This document shows positions 1-6,004 of a stretch of DNA of 7,256 nt, in pieces. The notes beneath the pieces are model-generated. The model was not told where the DNA came from. It ran no database searches and saw only the letters and a program-made list of their open reading frames with translations. The translations under genes and the position numbers were made by a program. This DNA is from Candidatus Dormiibacterota bacterium (GTDB taxonomy: Bacteria > Chloroflexota > Dormibacteria > UBA8260): NCBI GenBank assembly GCA_955652455.1, contig CATPBU010000069.1:1-7256 (forward strand), in the 5' to 3' direction. How positions within the stretch are numbered: the stretch's first letter is position 1; the number at the start of each line of letters is the position of its first letter.

Positions 1-1
1 C

Positions 2-142
2 ACCGCCGCGCCGACCACGAACAGCGGCGCCGCCGCCGCAACTTCGACGCCGGCGCCGACGCTGTCGACTCCCGCCGCCACGGTGGCACCTGCCCCCTCG
101 TCGCAGGCCGCGACGGTGAGCGGCGGCTCGGGTCACGGCTGA
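2..142 (+). CDS. C-terminal tail of an unidentified protein (5' end outside window)
   Basis: An open frame enters from the left edge at base 2 and stops at TGA 140-142. It encodes 46 residues that are almost all Ala, Thr, Pro, Ser and Gly, ending GGSGHG. No domain is visible. Such composition is typical of linkers or tails of exported or surface proteins. The stop shares one base with the ATG of the ApbE-type gene (TGATG), so the two are probably translationally coupled. By analogy with similar actinobacterial gene sets, an FMN-binding, flavinylated protein is the most attractive guess for the missing part, but nothing in these 46 residues proves it. The reading frame itself could be fortuitous in such GC-rich DNA; the coupling is the main support. 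Confidence 0.55.
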   Translation, partial: TAAPTTNSGAAAATSTPAPTLSTPAATVAPAPSSQAATVSGGSGHG

Positions 143-1134
143 TGGTCAACGGCAGCATCGGTTATAGCACCGCCCGCCAGCTCGCCGGTTCCACGAGCCG
201 GGCGCTGGGCACGTCCCTACACGTGGTCGTGACCCAGCCTGCGCATCTCGCTCTCGCGCGCGCCGCAGTTGACGATGTGGTCGCGGCCATCGACCGCACC
301 TGCAGCCGCTTTCGCCGCGACAGCGAGATCAGCCGGTTGCAGGCGCACTCCGGACAGGCCGCACGCATCTCGCCATTGCTGCTGACCGCCCTGCGTGCCG
401 CGCTGCGGGGAGCCCAGCTCACTGACGGCGCTGTCGACCCCACCGTGGGCAGCGCCGTCAGAGTGATCGGTTACCAGGACGACTTCGCGTCGGTCCCTCG
501 CGACGGCGACCCGATCACCCTGACGGTGCGGTCAGTACCTGGGTGGGAGTGCCTGCGCCTCGACGAAATCACCCCGAGCGTGCAGATCCCCGTAGGCGTC
601 GAGCTGGACCTCGGCTCCACCGCCAAGGCGCTCGCCTCCGACCTCGCGGCCGCGGCCGCGGCCGCGCTGGAGGCGATGGGTGGCGGCGGCGTGCTTGTCA
701 ACCTTGGCGGCGACATCGCGTCCGCCGGCCAGCCTCCCGAAGGCGGCTGGGTCGTCCAGGTGTCGGAATCGAGCGACACCCCGGTTGGCGCTGGACTCGA
801 GGCCATCGCCGTCCAGAACGGCGGTGTGGCGACCTCCAGCACCAGCGTGCGGCGCTGGCGACGGGGCACGGTTGAACTGCACCACATCGTCGACCCGCTC
901 ACCGGCCTTCCCGCCGGGGGACCGTGGCGCACCGTCACCTGCGTGGCGGGCAGCTGCTTGGACGCCAACATCGCCGCCACGGGTGCGATCGTTCGCGGCG
1001 CCGAGGCCGTCGATTGGCTCACCACGCTCGGGCTTCCATCGCGCCTGGTCGGCGATTCCGGCATCGTAGTCCGAACCCCCGGCTGGCCGCCCAACGCTGG
1101 CGGTCTCGCACCGACTCCGGCGACGCGGCGATGA
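142..1134 (+). CDS. apbE: FAD:protein FMN transferase (ApbE family)
   Basis: ApbE enzymes split FAD and attach the FMN half to a Ser/Thr of target proteins, using Mg2+. The 330-residue product has the family motifs in order: DRTCSRFRRDSEISRLQ (51-67), DGAVDPTVG (95-103), ELDLGSTAKALASD (154-167), VNLGGDIA (186-193), ATSSTSVRRW (230-239) and HHIVDPLTG (247-255). Near the C-terminus the usual ADALST metal-site motif appears as ANIAAT, so the Asp is Asn276 while Thr280 is kept. No signal peptide or lipobox is seen, so it probably acts in the cytoplasm or on targets before export, unlike lipoprotein ApbEs. The ATG shares one base with the preceding stop and has no clear Shine-Dalgarno, which fits coupled translation. 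The gene overlaps the next one by ATGA. Its likely substrate is an FMN-binding-domain protein, probably encoded upstream. Confidence 0.93.
   Translation: MVNGSIGYSTARQLAGSTSRALGTSLHVVVTQPAHLALARAAVDDVVAAIDRTCSRFRRDSEISRLQAHSGQAARISPLLLTALRAALRGAQLTDGAVDPTVGSAVRVIGYQDDFASVPRDGDPITLTVRSVPGWECLRLDEITPSVQIPVGVELDLGSTAKALASDLAAAAAAALEAMGGGGVLVNLGGDIASAGQPPEGGWVVQVSESSDTPVGAGLEAIAVQNGGVATSSTSVRRWRRGTVELHHIVDPLTGLPAGGPWRTVTCVAGSCLDANIAATGAIVRGAEAVDWLTTLGLPSRLVGDSGIVVRTPGWPPNAGGLAPTPATRR
646..663 (+). repeat. GCGGCC hexamer, three tandem copies inside apbE
   Basis: Three perfect copies of GCGGCC lie in a row and encode part of an Ala run (residues 169-176) after the ELDLGSTAKALASD motif. The unit is self-complementary with its neighbour. 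The length is a multiple of three, so copy-number change would alter the Ala run without shifting frame. Confidence 0.7.
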
Positions 1135-1715
1135 GCGACGTCCTCCTCTGGTACACCACACGCGCCTCGGGTGCTGTGTCCATCGTGCTGCTCAGCATCG
1201 TCACGGCGCTCGGGCTACTCACCGCCGGTAGAGCCGGCAGCGTGCGCTGGCCACGCTTCCTGACCGCCGCACTGCACCGCGACCTCGCGCTCACCGCGCT
1301 CGGTTTCCTCACCCTGCACATCGTCACGGCGGCGGTTGACCCCTTCACACACCTCGGCCTGACGTCGGTGGCGGTGCCGTTCGGCTCGTACTACCGCCCC
1401 TTCTGGCTGGGCCTCGGCACGATCGCGTTTGAACTGATGCTTGCCGTCATCGCCACCAGTCTTCTGCGCCACGTCATCGGCCTGCGGGTCTGGCGCGCCG
1501 TGCACTGGACGAGCTACGTGATGTGGCCGCTGGCGATGGTCCACGGCATCGGCACCGGGACCGACAGCTTCTCACCTGCCATGCTGGCGATCACCGCAGC
1601 TTGCGCGCTGGTTGTCGTGGCGGCTGGCGTGTACCGCTGGCGCACAGGGGGTGATGCGCTGGCACACGAGAAGCGCCAGGGCACGATGCTCGCGACCTCG
1701 GGCATGGCGCGATGA
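1131..1715 (+). CDS. ferric-reductase-like transmembrane cytochrome b-type protein
   Basis: The 194-residue product is a membrane protein with about five hydrophobic helices (roughly 10-31, 46-67, 92-112, 122-141, 148-168). His residues lie in or near helices at 49, 63, 114, 125 and 138, in the contexts LHRDLAL, LHIVTAAVD, VHWTSY and MVHGIGTGTD. This pattern matches the ferric-reductase-like transmembrane domain, where His pairs on adjacent helices hold two b haems stacked across the membrane. There is no C-terminal FAD/NADPH domain, so electrons must come from separate partners, plausibly the NuoF-like protein and ferredoxin encoded next. The open frame extends upstream to 924 inside apbE. 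The start at 1131 is chosen because its ATGA overlaps the apbE stop and because hydrophobic sequence begins right after it. The C-terminus is a short charged cytoplasmic tail. The physiological acceptor is unknown. Confidence 0.85.
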   Translation: MSDVLLWYTTRASGAVSIVLLSIVTALGLLTAGRAGSVRWPRFLTAALHRDLALTALGFLTLHIVTAAVDPFTHLGLTSVAVPFGSYYRPFWLGLGTIAFELMLAVIATSLLRHVIGLRVWRAVHWTSYVMWPLAMVHGIGTGTDSFSPAMLAITAACALVVVAAGVYRWRTGGDALAHEKRQGTMLATSGMAR

Positions 1716-2956
1716 ACCGCTCCGCGCTGTTGAGCGGGCCGTCGCCGGAGGCCGGCGCCGAGTCGTACCACGGCCACGCTGCCCGGCTCGGCCCCCTGCC
1801 TCCCGCACACGCGCCGCTGATCACCGAGCTCGAGCGTGCTGACCTGCGCGGCCGCGGCGGCGCGGGATTCCCAGTCGCCGCCAAATGGCGCGCGGTGGCG
1901 GACCGCACCATTGCGGCGCGGGTGGCGGGCCGTGGCGTCGTCCTCGTCAACGGCGCAGAAGGCGAGCCGCTCAGCCACAAGGATCGTGTGCTGATGGCGT
2001 CGCGCCCGCACCTCATCATCGACGGCGCCGTGCTCGCGGCGCGGACGGTGGGAGCCAGCCGCATCGTCCTCTACGTCGGCACTGACCACACTGCATCGCG
2101 AGCTGCGCTAGCCCAGGCGCTGCGTGAGCGCGGCCGGTCCGACCGTGTCGACATCTCGATCGTGGCCGCCCCGGCGCGCTACGTCGCGGGCGAGGAGAGC
2201 GCGGCAGTGCACTGCGTCAACGATGGCGTGGCATTGCCAACCGCCGCGCCGCAGCGGCCCCACGAGCGAGGCGTCGGGGGCAGGCCGACGCTTGTCCAGA
2301 ATGTCGAGACACTGGCGCACGCCGCGCTGATCGCTCGCTTCGGCGGTCAATGGTTCGCCGACCTCGGTCAAGACAGTTCGACCGGCACCATCCTGCTGAC
2401 GCTGAGCGGCCATGTGCGCAGCGCCGGCGTCATCGAGGTCGCCGGCGGCACGTCGCTGTCGACAGTGCTCGGCGAGCACGGCATCGCGGCGCCCGCGGAC
2501 GCGGCGGTCCTGCTGGGCGGCTACTTCGGCGGGTGGATCCGCGGCGATGAGACGGCCGGGCTGGCCCTCGACTCGGCACAGCTCCGATCGGCTGGACATT
2601 CGCTCGGGGGTGGCGTGGTCCACGTGGGCGCGCAGTCGGACTGTGGCGTCGTACAGACAGCGCGCCTGCTCGGCTACCTGACAGCGCAGAGCGCGCGTCA
2701 GTGCGGACCGTGCGTGTTCGGCCTGCGTGCCATCGCGGACGCGCTCGACAGGGTCGCCGCCGGCCAGGGCACCACCGATGACCTGATGCGGGTGCGCCTG
2801 TGGAGTGGGGAGCTGTCCGGCCGCGGTGCGTGCCGTCATCCGGACGGCGCTGCCAACCTGGTGCGCTCCGCACTGCACGTCTTCGCCGAGGAGTTCACGC
2901 TCCATGCCCACAACCATCGGTGCTCGGTGCCAACCTCGCTGCGACGAGTGGCCTGA
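1712..2956 (+). CDS. NuoF/SLBB-type flavin iron-sulfur oxidoreductase subunit
   Basis: The 414-residue product resembles the FMN- and NADH-binding subunit of complex I and formate dehydrogenase. Visible motifs: LRGRGGAGFPVAAKW (45-59, glycine-rich nucleotide/FMN site), VNGAEGEPLSHKDR (79-92), AGEESA (159-164), GGRPTLVQNVETLAH (189-203), an SLBB domain (about 224-285) and a C-terminal iron-sulfur region with QCGPCVFG (330-337) and ACRHPDG (373-379). Usual NuoF has CxxCxxC plus a distant Cys for the N3 [4Fe-4S] cluster. Here only Cys331, Cys334 and Cys374 are kept, and the first position is Ala328. In the second motif the typical Asp is Ala82, as in RnfC-like proteins. Likely role: move electrons between a pyridine nucleotide or ferredoxin and the membrane haem protein. 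The start overlaps the previous stop as ATGA, and the stop overlaps the ferredoxin start. NADH use is inferred from the family, not shown. Confidence 0.88.
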   Translation: MNRSALLSGPSPEAGAESYHGHAARLGPLPPAHAPLITELERADLRGRGGAGFPVAAKWRAVADRTIAARVAGRGVVLVNGAEGEPLSHKDRVLMASRPHLIIDGAVLAARTVGASRIVLYVGTDHTASRAALAQALRERGRSDRVDISIVAAPARYVAGEESAAVHCVNDGVALPTAAPQRPHERGVGGRPTLVQNVETLAHAALIARFGGQWFADLGQDSSTGTILLTLSGHVRSAGVIEVAGGTSLSTVLGEHGIAAPADAAVLLGGYFGGWIRGDETAGLALDSAQLRSAGHSLGGGVVHVGAQSDCGVVQTARLLGYLTAQSARQCGPCVFGLRAIADALDRVAAGQGTTDDLMRVRLWSGELSGRGACRHPDGAANLVRSALHVFAEEFTLHAHNHRCSVPTSLRRVA

Positions 2957-3207
2957 TGAGCGAGCACATCGCCGTCGACCGCATCCGTTGCGACGGCCAC
3001 GGGCTGTGCGCTGACCTCATCCCGGAGATGATCCGTCTCGACGACTGGGGCTACCCGATCATCGAGTCAGCGCCTGTATCGGCAGCGGTGCGTCAGCACG
3101 CGAATCGCGCCGTCGACAGCTGCCCTGTCCTGGCCCTGCGGCTGGAGCATCGCCAGCCGCTGAGTATGCTGAGGCGACGTGGACAGGGCGTTGATCATCG
3201 AGCATGA
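2956..3207 (+). CDS. small ferredoxin with CxxHxxC cluster motif
   Basis: The 83-residue protein has Cys12-x2-His15-x2-Cys18 (CDGHGLC) followed far downstream by Cys56-Pro57 (DSCPVLAL). This is the pattern of small actinobacterial ferredoxins, often found beside cytochrome P450s, in which the second of the four cluster Cys is replaced; such proteins usually carry a [3Fe-4S] cluster. The middle (EMIRLDDWGYPII) fits the ferredoxin fold. The start at 2956 is chosen because TGATG joins it to the preceding stop; the frame itself is open from further upstream. The C-terminus (after about residue 66) is a basic extension that overlaps the next gene by 29 bases, so its sequence may be constrained by that overlap. 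Role: cytoplasmic one-electron carrier for the neighbouring oxidoreductase. No P450 is present in the window. Confidence 0.87.
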   Translation: MSEHIAVDRIRCDGHGLCADLIPEMIRLDDWGYPIIESAPVSAAVRQHANRAVDSCPVLALRLEHRQPLSMLRRRGQGVDHRA

Positions 3208-3889
3208 CCACCTTTCGCCACCTGGGCCGGTGGCGGATCGGTTGCGAGAGCGTGGCTATGCCATCACCGAACTGGTCATCGTTCCCCCGGAACGATTCGA
3301 TGACCCCCTCGTGGAGGCGTGTTTCCCCGAACCATCGGAATGGGACCTGCTGGTGGTCATGGGTGCGCCCTGGTCGGTCGACGATCACGAGCGGATCGGC
3401 TCCTGGATCCTGCCCGAGCTCGAGATGCTGCGCGGAGCCCAACGAATCGGTGTGCCCGTGCTCGGGATCTGCTTTGGCGGCCAGGCACTGGCCAGCGCGC
3501 TGGGCGGAAGCGTGGAGCGGGCACCGCGTCCGGAGATCGGGTGGACAACGGTGCGGACTGACGACCCAGACCTGGTGGCAGAGGGACCCTGGTTCCAGTT
3601 TCACTACGACCGTTGGCAGCTTCCTCCTGGCGCGGTGGAGATCGCCCGCAACCACGTGGCCTCCCAAGCCTTTCGTTTAGGCAGGAGCCTGGCCGTGCAG
3701 TTCCACCCCGAGATGACCCCGCCTTGTCTGCAGCTGTGGCTCGACAACGGCGGCGACGCAGAAGTGCGATCCGTGGGTCTGAGCGCCACGACCCTTCTTG
3801 AGGAGACGCGCAGGGAAGGACTGTCTGCACAGCAGCGCGCCCGCCGGCTTGTCGATGCGTTCCTTGACAACGTCGCGTGCGCCCGCTGA
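3179..3889 (+). CDS. class I glutamine amidotransferase (GMP synthase-like GATase domain)
   Basis: The 236-residue product is a stand-alone class I glutamine amidotransferase. The nucleophile elbow is VLGICFGGQALA with Cys98, and the other catalytic residues are His176 and Glu178 in VQFHPEM. The MGAPWSVDD segment (61-69) and the WFQFHYDRW segment (138-146) match the GuaA-like branch of COG0518. Such enzymes release ammonia from glutamine or hydrolyse gamma-glutamyl bonds; the acceptor is not predictable here because no synthase domain is attached. The start is GTG at 3179, with GAGG at 3171-3174 four bases upstream. TTG at 3191 is possible but has poorer spacing. It overlaps the ferredoxin gene by 29 bases, suggesting co-transcription with the redox operon, but functional linkage is unclear. 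It is the last plus-strand gene; the 50 bases to the opposing gene hold no convincing terminator. Confidence 0.9.
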   Translation: MDRALIIEHDHLSPPGPVADRLRERGYAITELVIVPPERFDDPLVEACFPEPSEWDLLVVMGAPWSVDDHERIGSWILPELEMLRGAQRIGVPVLGICFGGQALASALGGSVERAPRPEIGWTTVRTDDPDLVAEGPWFQFHYDRWQLPPGAVEIARNHVASQAFRLGRSLAVQFHPEMTPPCLQLWLDNGGDAEVRSVGLSATTLLEETRREGLSAQQRARRLVDAFLDNVACAR

Positions 3890-3939
3890 CGAAACCGACA
3901 CCGGCGGACGATCGTGGCGAACCCGTCGTGCGTCGTCTC

Positions 3940-4173
3940 TCAGAGTCCCGGGATGAATCCGGCGCTCGTGCGCGCGGTTCCGAAGTACGGCTGAGCCTCC
4001 GATCCGGGAGCCGCGGGAGGGGCGGAGACGGTGTGCGTCACGATGAGCGTCGACGCTCCTCTGGCCAGGTACCCGCCCCAACCGCCGGCAAGCAATGCGG
4101 CCGCCATCACGCTGATGACGACTGCGGTGAAGCGCCGGCGCGACCACGTGACACCGTTATGCATCGCGTCCAT
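3940..4173 (-). CDS. small single-pass membrane protein, unknown function
   Basis: The product has 77 residues: a short N-terminus ending in SRRR, one hydrophobic helix (about 16-36, AVVISVMAAALLAGGWGGYLA) and a Pro/Ala/Ser/Thr-rich C-terminal part of about 40 residues. By the positive-inside rule the Arg-rich N-terminus is cytoplasmic and the tail is outside. I do not recognise a family. The open frame extends upstream to 4278, but ATG 4173 is chosen because a perfect AGGAGG lies six bases before it and the extra residues look non-structured. Between this gene and the propeller gene lies a copy of the element also found before the sigma factor gene, so it is probably controlled by that sigma factor. 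It could be a third signalling component, an envelope effector, or a small regulatory peptide. It converges with the amidotransferase gene. Confidence 0.7.
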   Translation of the reverse strand: MDAMHNGVTWSRRRFTAVVISVMAAALLAGGWGGYLARGASTLIVTHTVSAPPAAPGSEAQPYFGTARTSAGFIPGL

Positions 4174-4179
4174 CTCGAA

Positions 4180-4185
4180 CCTCCT
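4180..4185 (-). promoter_or_regulatory. Shine-Dalgarno AGGAGG deciding the start at 4173
   Basis: The minus strand reads AGGAGG, then six bases, then ATG at 4173-4171. It is the strongest ribosome-binding site in the window. It argues for the 77-residue form rather than a 112-residue form starting at GTG 4278. Confidence 0.8.
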
Positions 4186-4267
4186 GTCTGGCCATTCCAC
4201 ATGGCCTGTCTTCGCACCCCGGAGCGACGTTTCCGCTGCCCGGATGTGTGCTGTCTCACGACATAAA

Positions 4268-4298
4268 GTGGTCGCCACGTGCGCAACCTATTACACGG
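4268..4298 (-). promoter_or_regulatory. candidate ECF promoter, copy A (before small membrane gene)
   Basis: On the minus strand this reads CCGTGTAATAGGTTGCG (4298-4282), six variable bases (CACGTG), then GCGACCAC (4275-4268). Copy B in front of the sigma gene has the same two blocks at the same spacing. TGTAAT and CGACCA would be 15 bases apart, close to the -35/-10 spacing of ECF promoters. Copy A begins 13 bases after the propeller gene's stop and lies about 95 bases before the small membrane gene start, leaving room for a leader of roughly 85-90 bases. Promoter function and the exact -35/-10 assignment are inferred. Confidence 0.65.
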
Positions 4299-4311
4299 AG
4301 CGGGCGTTGCC

Positions 4312-5457
4312 CTACGGTGCCGTGCCCCACGTCGGCTTGTGCGGGACGTTGTCCGTGGACGGCTCAGGATGCCAGATCAATTTCTGATCCGAGCCGTCGG
4401 CATGCATGACCACGAGCCCCACGAAGTTGTCGCCACCGTGGAACTGGTCGAAGACGATCATCGCGCCATCGGGCGACCACGCAGGCTCCTCCGCGGAGTT
4501 GACCGGAACCTCGTGGGTGAGTGCCACCAGCCCGCTCCCATCGGCATTGACCACGTTGACATTTTGGCCCACCTCGGTAATCGCAGTTGCGCTGCTGCCG
4601 AAGAGGAGCTGCGACCCGTTCGGTGACCAGCGGGGCCGCGCAGCGTCAAGGAACGCCGGCGTGACCTGGCGCAACCCTGTGCCGTCGAGCCCGATGACGT
4701 AGATCGCCCCGTTCCGGACAAAGGCGAGCTTCGTTCCATCGGGTGAGAAGTCCGGTTGCGAGTCTCCGTTCGCCGACGATGCCGGCGGCGTTGTGAGACG
4801 AACGATATGGCTCCCGTCGGCGTTCATCAGAAAGATCCCCGACAACGGAGGTTTGGGACCTCCTCCTCGATCGAACGCGATCCGCACGCCGTCCGGCGAG
4901 ACCACGGGGTCGGCGTCAACTCCGGGGCCTGACGTGAGTTGCCGGATCGAGCCACCACTCCCGTCCATCGAGAACAGGTGACTGAACGCGTCGCCTCCGA
5001 TGTCGAAGACGATCCGATCGCCCTTCGGGGTCCAGGCGGGGTCGCCGTCACAGCCGCCGCCGGAGCCGACGTGTGTGAGCATCCTCAGGCCGGTGCCATC
5101 GGGCTCGATGGTGACGATGTTGCAGGCGGCTCCGACGGGGCCGGACGCCAGTTGGAACGCGATCTGGCCATGCGCCGGCAGGCCCTGCACAGGAAGGCCT
5201 GTCGGTGCCGGGACGGCGGCGGTTCCGCTCCCGTGGCCGCCGCCGCCGGGAGTTGATAGCTGATGGCGGAGAGCAAGGCCCGCGAAGACCAGTGCGGCGG
5301 CCACTACGACCGAAGCGAGAACCTGCACAGATCGAATGTGAACGCGAGGAGCGGTCGTGGCGCGCGGGGAACGGCTGACGCGTGGATACGAGGCCATTCG
5401 CTCCAGGTACGAACGAAGCTCGCGCTCAACGGGATCGTCAAAGTTGCCGTCAGTCAT
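4312..5457 (-). CDS. membrane-anchored PD40/TolB-like six-bladed beta-propeller, candidate anti-sigma/sensor
   Basis: The 381-residue product has a roughly 44-residue charged N-terminus, one transmembrane helix (about 46-63), a Gly/Pro-rich linker (69-96) and a C-terminal propeller. Five blades carry the PD40 signature: an LT end (LRMLT 124, IRQLT 171, IVRLT 218, LRQVT 262, LVALT 310) followed by a (S/T)P(D/N/K)G turn (143, 187, 238, 278, 328). A sixth, shorter blade ends at PTWGTAP and is probably closed by the GQIAF strand at 97-101. Cys112 and Cys136 could form a disulfide. The N-terminus is cytoplasmic and the propeller outside. The gene overlaps the sigma gene by 8 bases (ATGACTGA), so membrane control of that sigma factor is the natural idea, but the N-terminus lacks the HxxxCxxC zinc anti-sigma motif. 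Start 5457 is chosen over 5517 because AGGAG lies seven bases before it. Confidence 0.88.
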   Translation of the reverse strand: MTDGNFDDPVERELRSYLERMASYPRVSRSPRATTAPRVHIRSVQVLASVVVAAALVFAGLALRHQLSTPGGGGHGSGTAAVPAPTGLPVQGLPAHGQIAFQLASGPVGAACNIVTIEPDGTGLRMLTHVGSGGGCDGDPAWTPKGDRIVFDIGGDAFSHLFSMDGSGGSIRQLTSGPGVDADPVVSPDGVRIAFDRGGGPKPPLSGIFLMNADGSHIVRLTTPPASSANGDSQPDFSPDGTKLAFVRNGAIYVIGLDGTGLRQVTPAFLDAARPRWSPNGSQLLFGSSATAITEVGQNVNVVNADGSGLVALTHEVPVNSAEEPAWSPDGAMIVFDQFHGGDNFVGLVVMHADGSDQKLIWHPEPSTDNVPHKPTWGTAP

Positions 5458-6001
5458 TTCCGAGCTCCTGTCGTAGCTTTGCCAGTGCTCGCGCCAGATG
5501 CGACCCGGCGGCACCAAGACTGCATCCCATCAGCGCAGCGCATTCGGAGACGGAATAGCCGAACTGATAGTGAAGTGTGAGGGCGGCGCGTTGGCGCCGG
5601 GATAGGGATTCATAAGCTCGGTCGAGGTCGAGGTAGCGCCCGTCATAACGCAGGTAATCCGTTGCGGCGGCGAGGTCCCCGCGCTCTACGCTGGTCATGA
5701 AAAGTCGTCGCAGGATGCGCGAACGCTGTCGTGTGCAGTGACGCACGCAGATGACCGTCAGCCATGCTTTCGTCTGTTCCGGCGCTGACCTTCCACCCCA
5801 GCCCTTCCAGGCTGCGGCCGCCACCTCCTGCAGCGCGTCTTCGGCTTCCGACGGATCGCGGAGTATGGAGAATGCAATTCCAAAGAGACGGCGCTCCTCC
5901 CGTCGAAACAGGACTTCGAACTCCGCTTCGTCCCCTGATGGCGCTGCCACGGCGACGGATCCTGCGGCGGCGGAGTCAGCCCTGGCCGTGCCCATGTTCA
6001 T
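5450..6001 (-). CDS. ECF-type RNA polymerase sigma factor (sigma-70 family)
   Basis: With the ATG at 6001 the product has 183 residues. Sigma region 2 spans about 27-97 (FEVLFRREERRLFGIAFSIL, then DPSEAEDALQEVAAAAWKGW) and region 4 about 131-180, with SLSRRQRAALTLHYQFGYSV and the helix-turn-helix CAALMGCSLGAAGSHLARAL. Regions 1 and 3 are absent, which defines the ECF class. The first 25 residues are Ala-rich and probably disordered. It would redirect RNA polymerase to a small regulon. The start is uncertain: the frame is open to GTG 6016, ATGs lie at 6001 and 5995, and there is no well-spaced Shine-Dalgarno for the GTG. If the duplicated element just upstream is its promoter, transcription would begin very near the ATGs and the message would be leaderless or nearly so. 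The 3' end overlaps the membrane propeller gene by 8 bases. Confidence 0.9.
   Translation of the reverse strand: MNMGTARADSAAAGSVAVAAPSGDEAEFEVLFRREERRLFGIAFSILRDPSEAEDALQEVAAAAWKGWGGRSAPEQTKAWLTVICVRHCTRQRSRILRRLFMTSVERGDLAAATDYLRYDGRYLDLDRAYESLSRRQRAALTLHYQFGYSVSECAALMGCSLGAAGSHLARALAKLRQELGND
5465..5469 (-). promoter_or_regulatory. Shine-Dalgarno AGGAG for the propeller gene, inside the sigma gene
   Basis: The minus strand reads AGGAG, seven bases, then ATG 5457-5455. The site lies in the last codons of the sigma gene, so the two proteins are likely made from one message in a coupled fashion. Confidence 0.75.
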
Positions 6002-6004
6002 ATG

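Noticed and set aside
924..1130. Upstream extension of the ferric-reductase-like frame
   Set aside because: It runs out of frame through apbE, is Arg/His-rich and non-membrane; the ATGA overlap at 1131 is the natural start.
2108..2917. Minus-strand open frame of 269 codons opposite the NuoF-like gene
   Set aside because: It has no recognisable motif, and the plus-strand frame carries all NuoF signatures.
3907..3937. Possible terminator hairpin between the convergent genes (GACGAT / GTCGTC)
   Set aside because: Only six pairs including a G-T wobble, with a loop of about 19 bases and no T run; too weak to call.
4140..4147. GCGACCAC on the plus strand, matching the second block of the duplicated element
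   Set aside because: The first block is absent at the required distance, so an 8-base chance match in GC-rich DNA is the better explanation.
3877..4266. Plus-strand open frame of 129 codons after the amidotransferase
   Set aside because: Its Arg/Asp/Gly-rich sequence has no domain, and it lies opposite the small membrane gene, which has a perfect ribosome-binding site and a clear membrane helix.
4174..4278. N-terminal extension of the small membrane protein from GTG 4278
   Set aside because: The GTG falls inside the conserved element and has no ribosome-binding site, while ATG 4173 has a perfect one.
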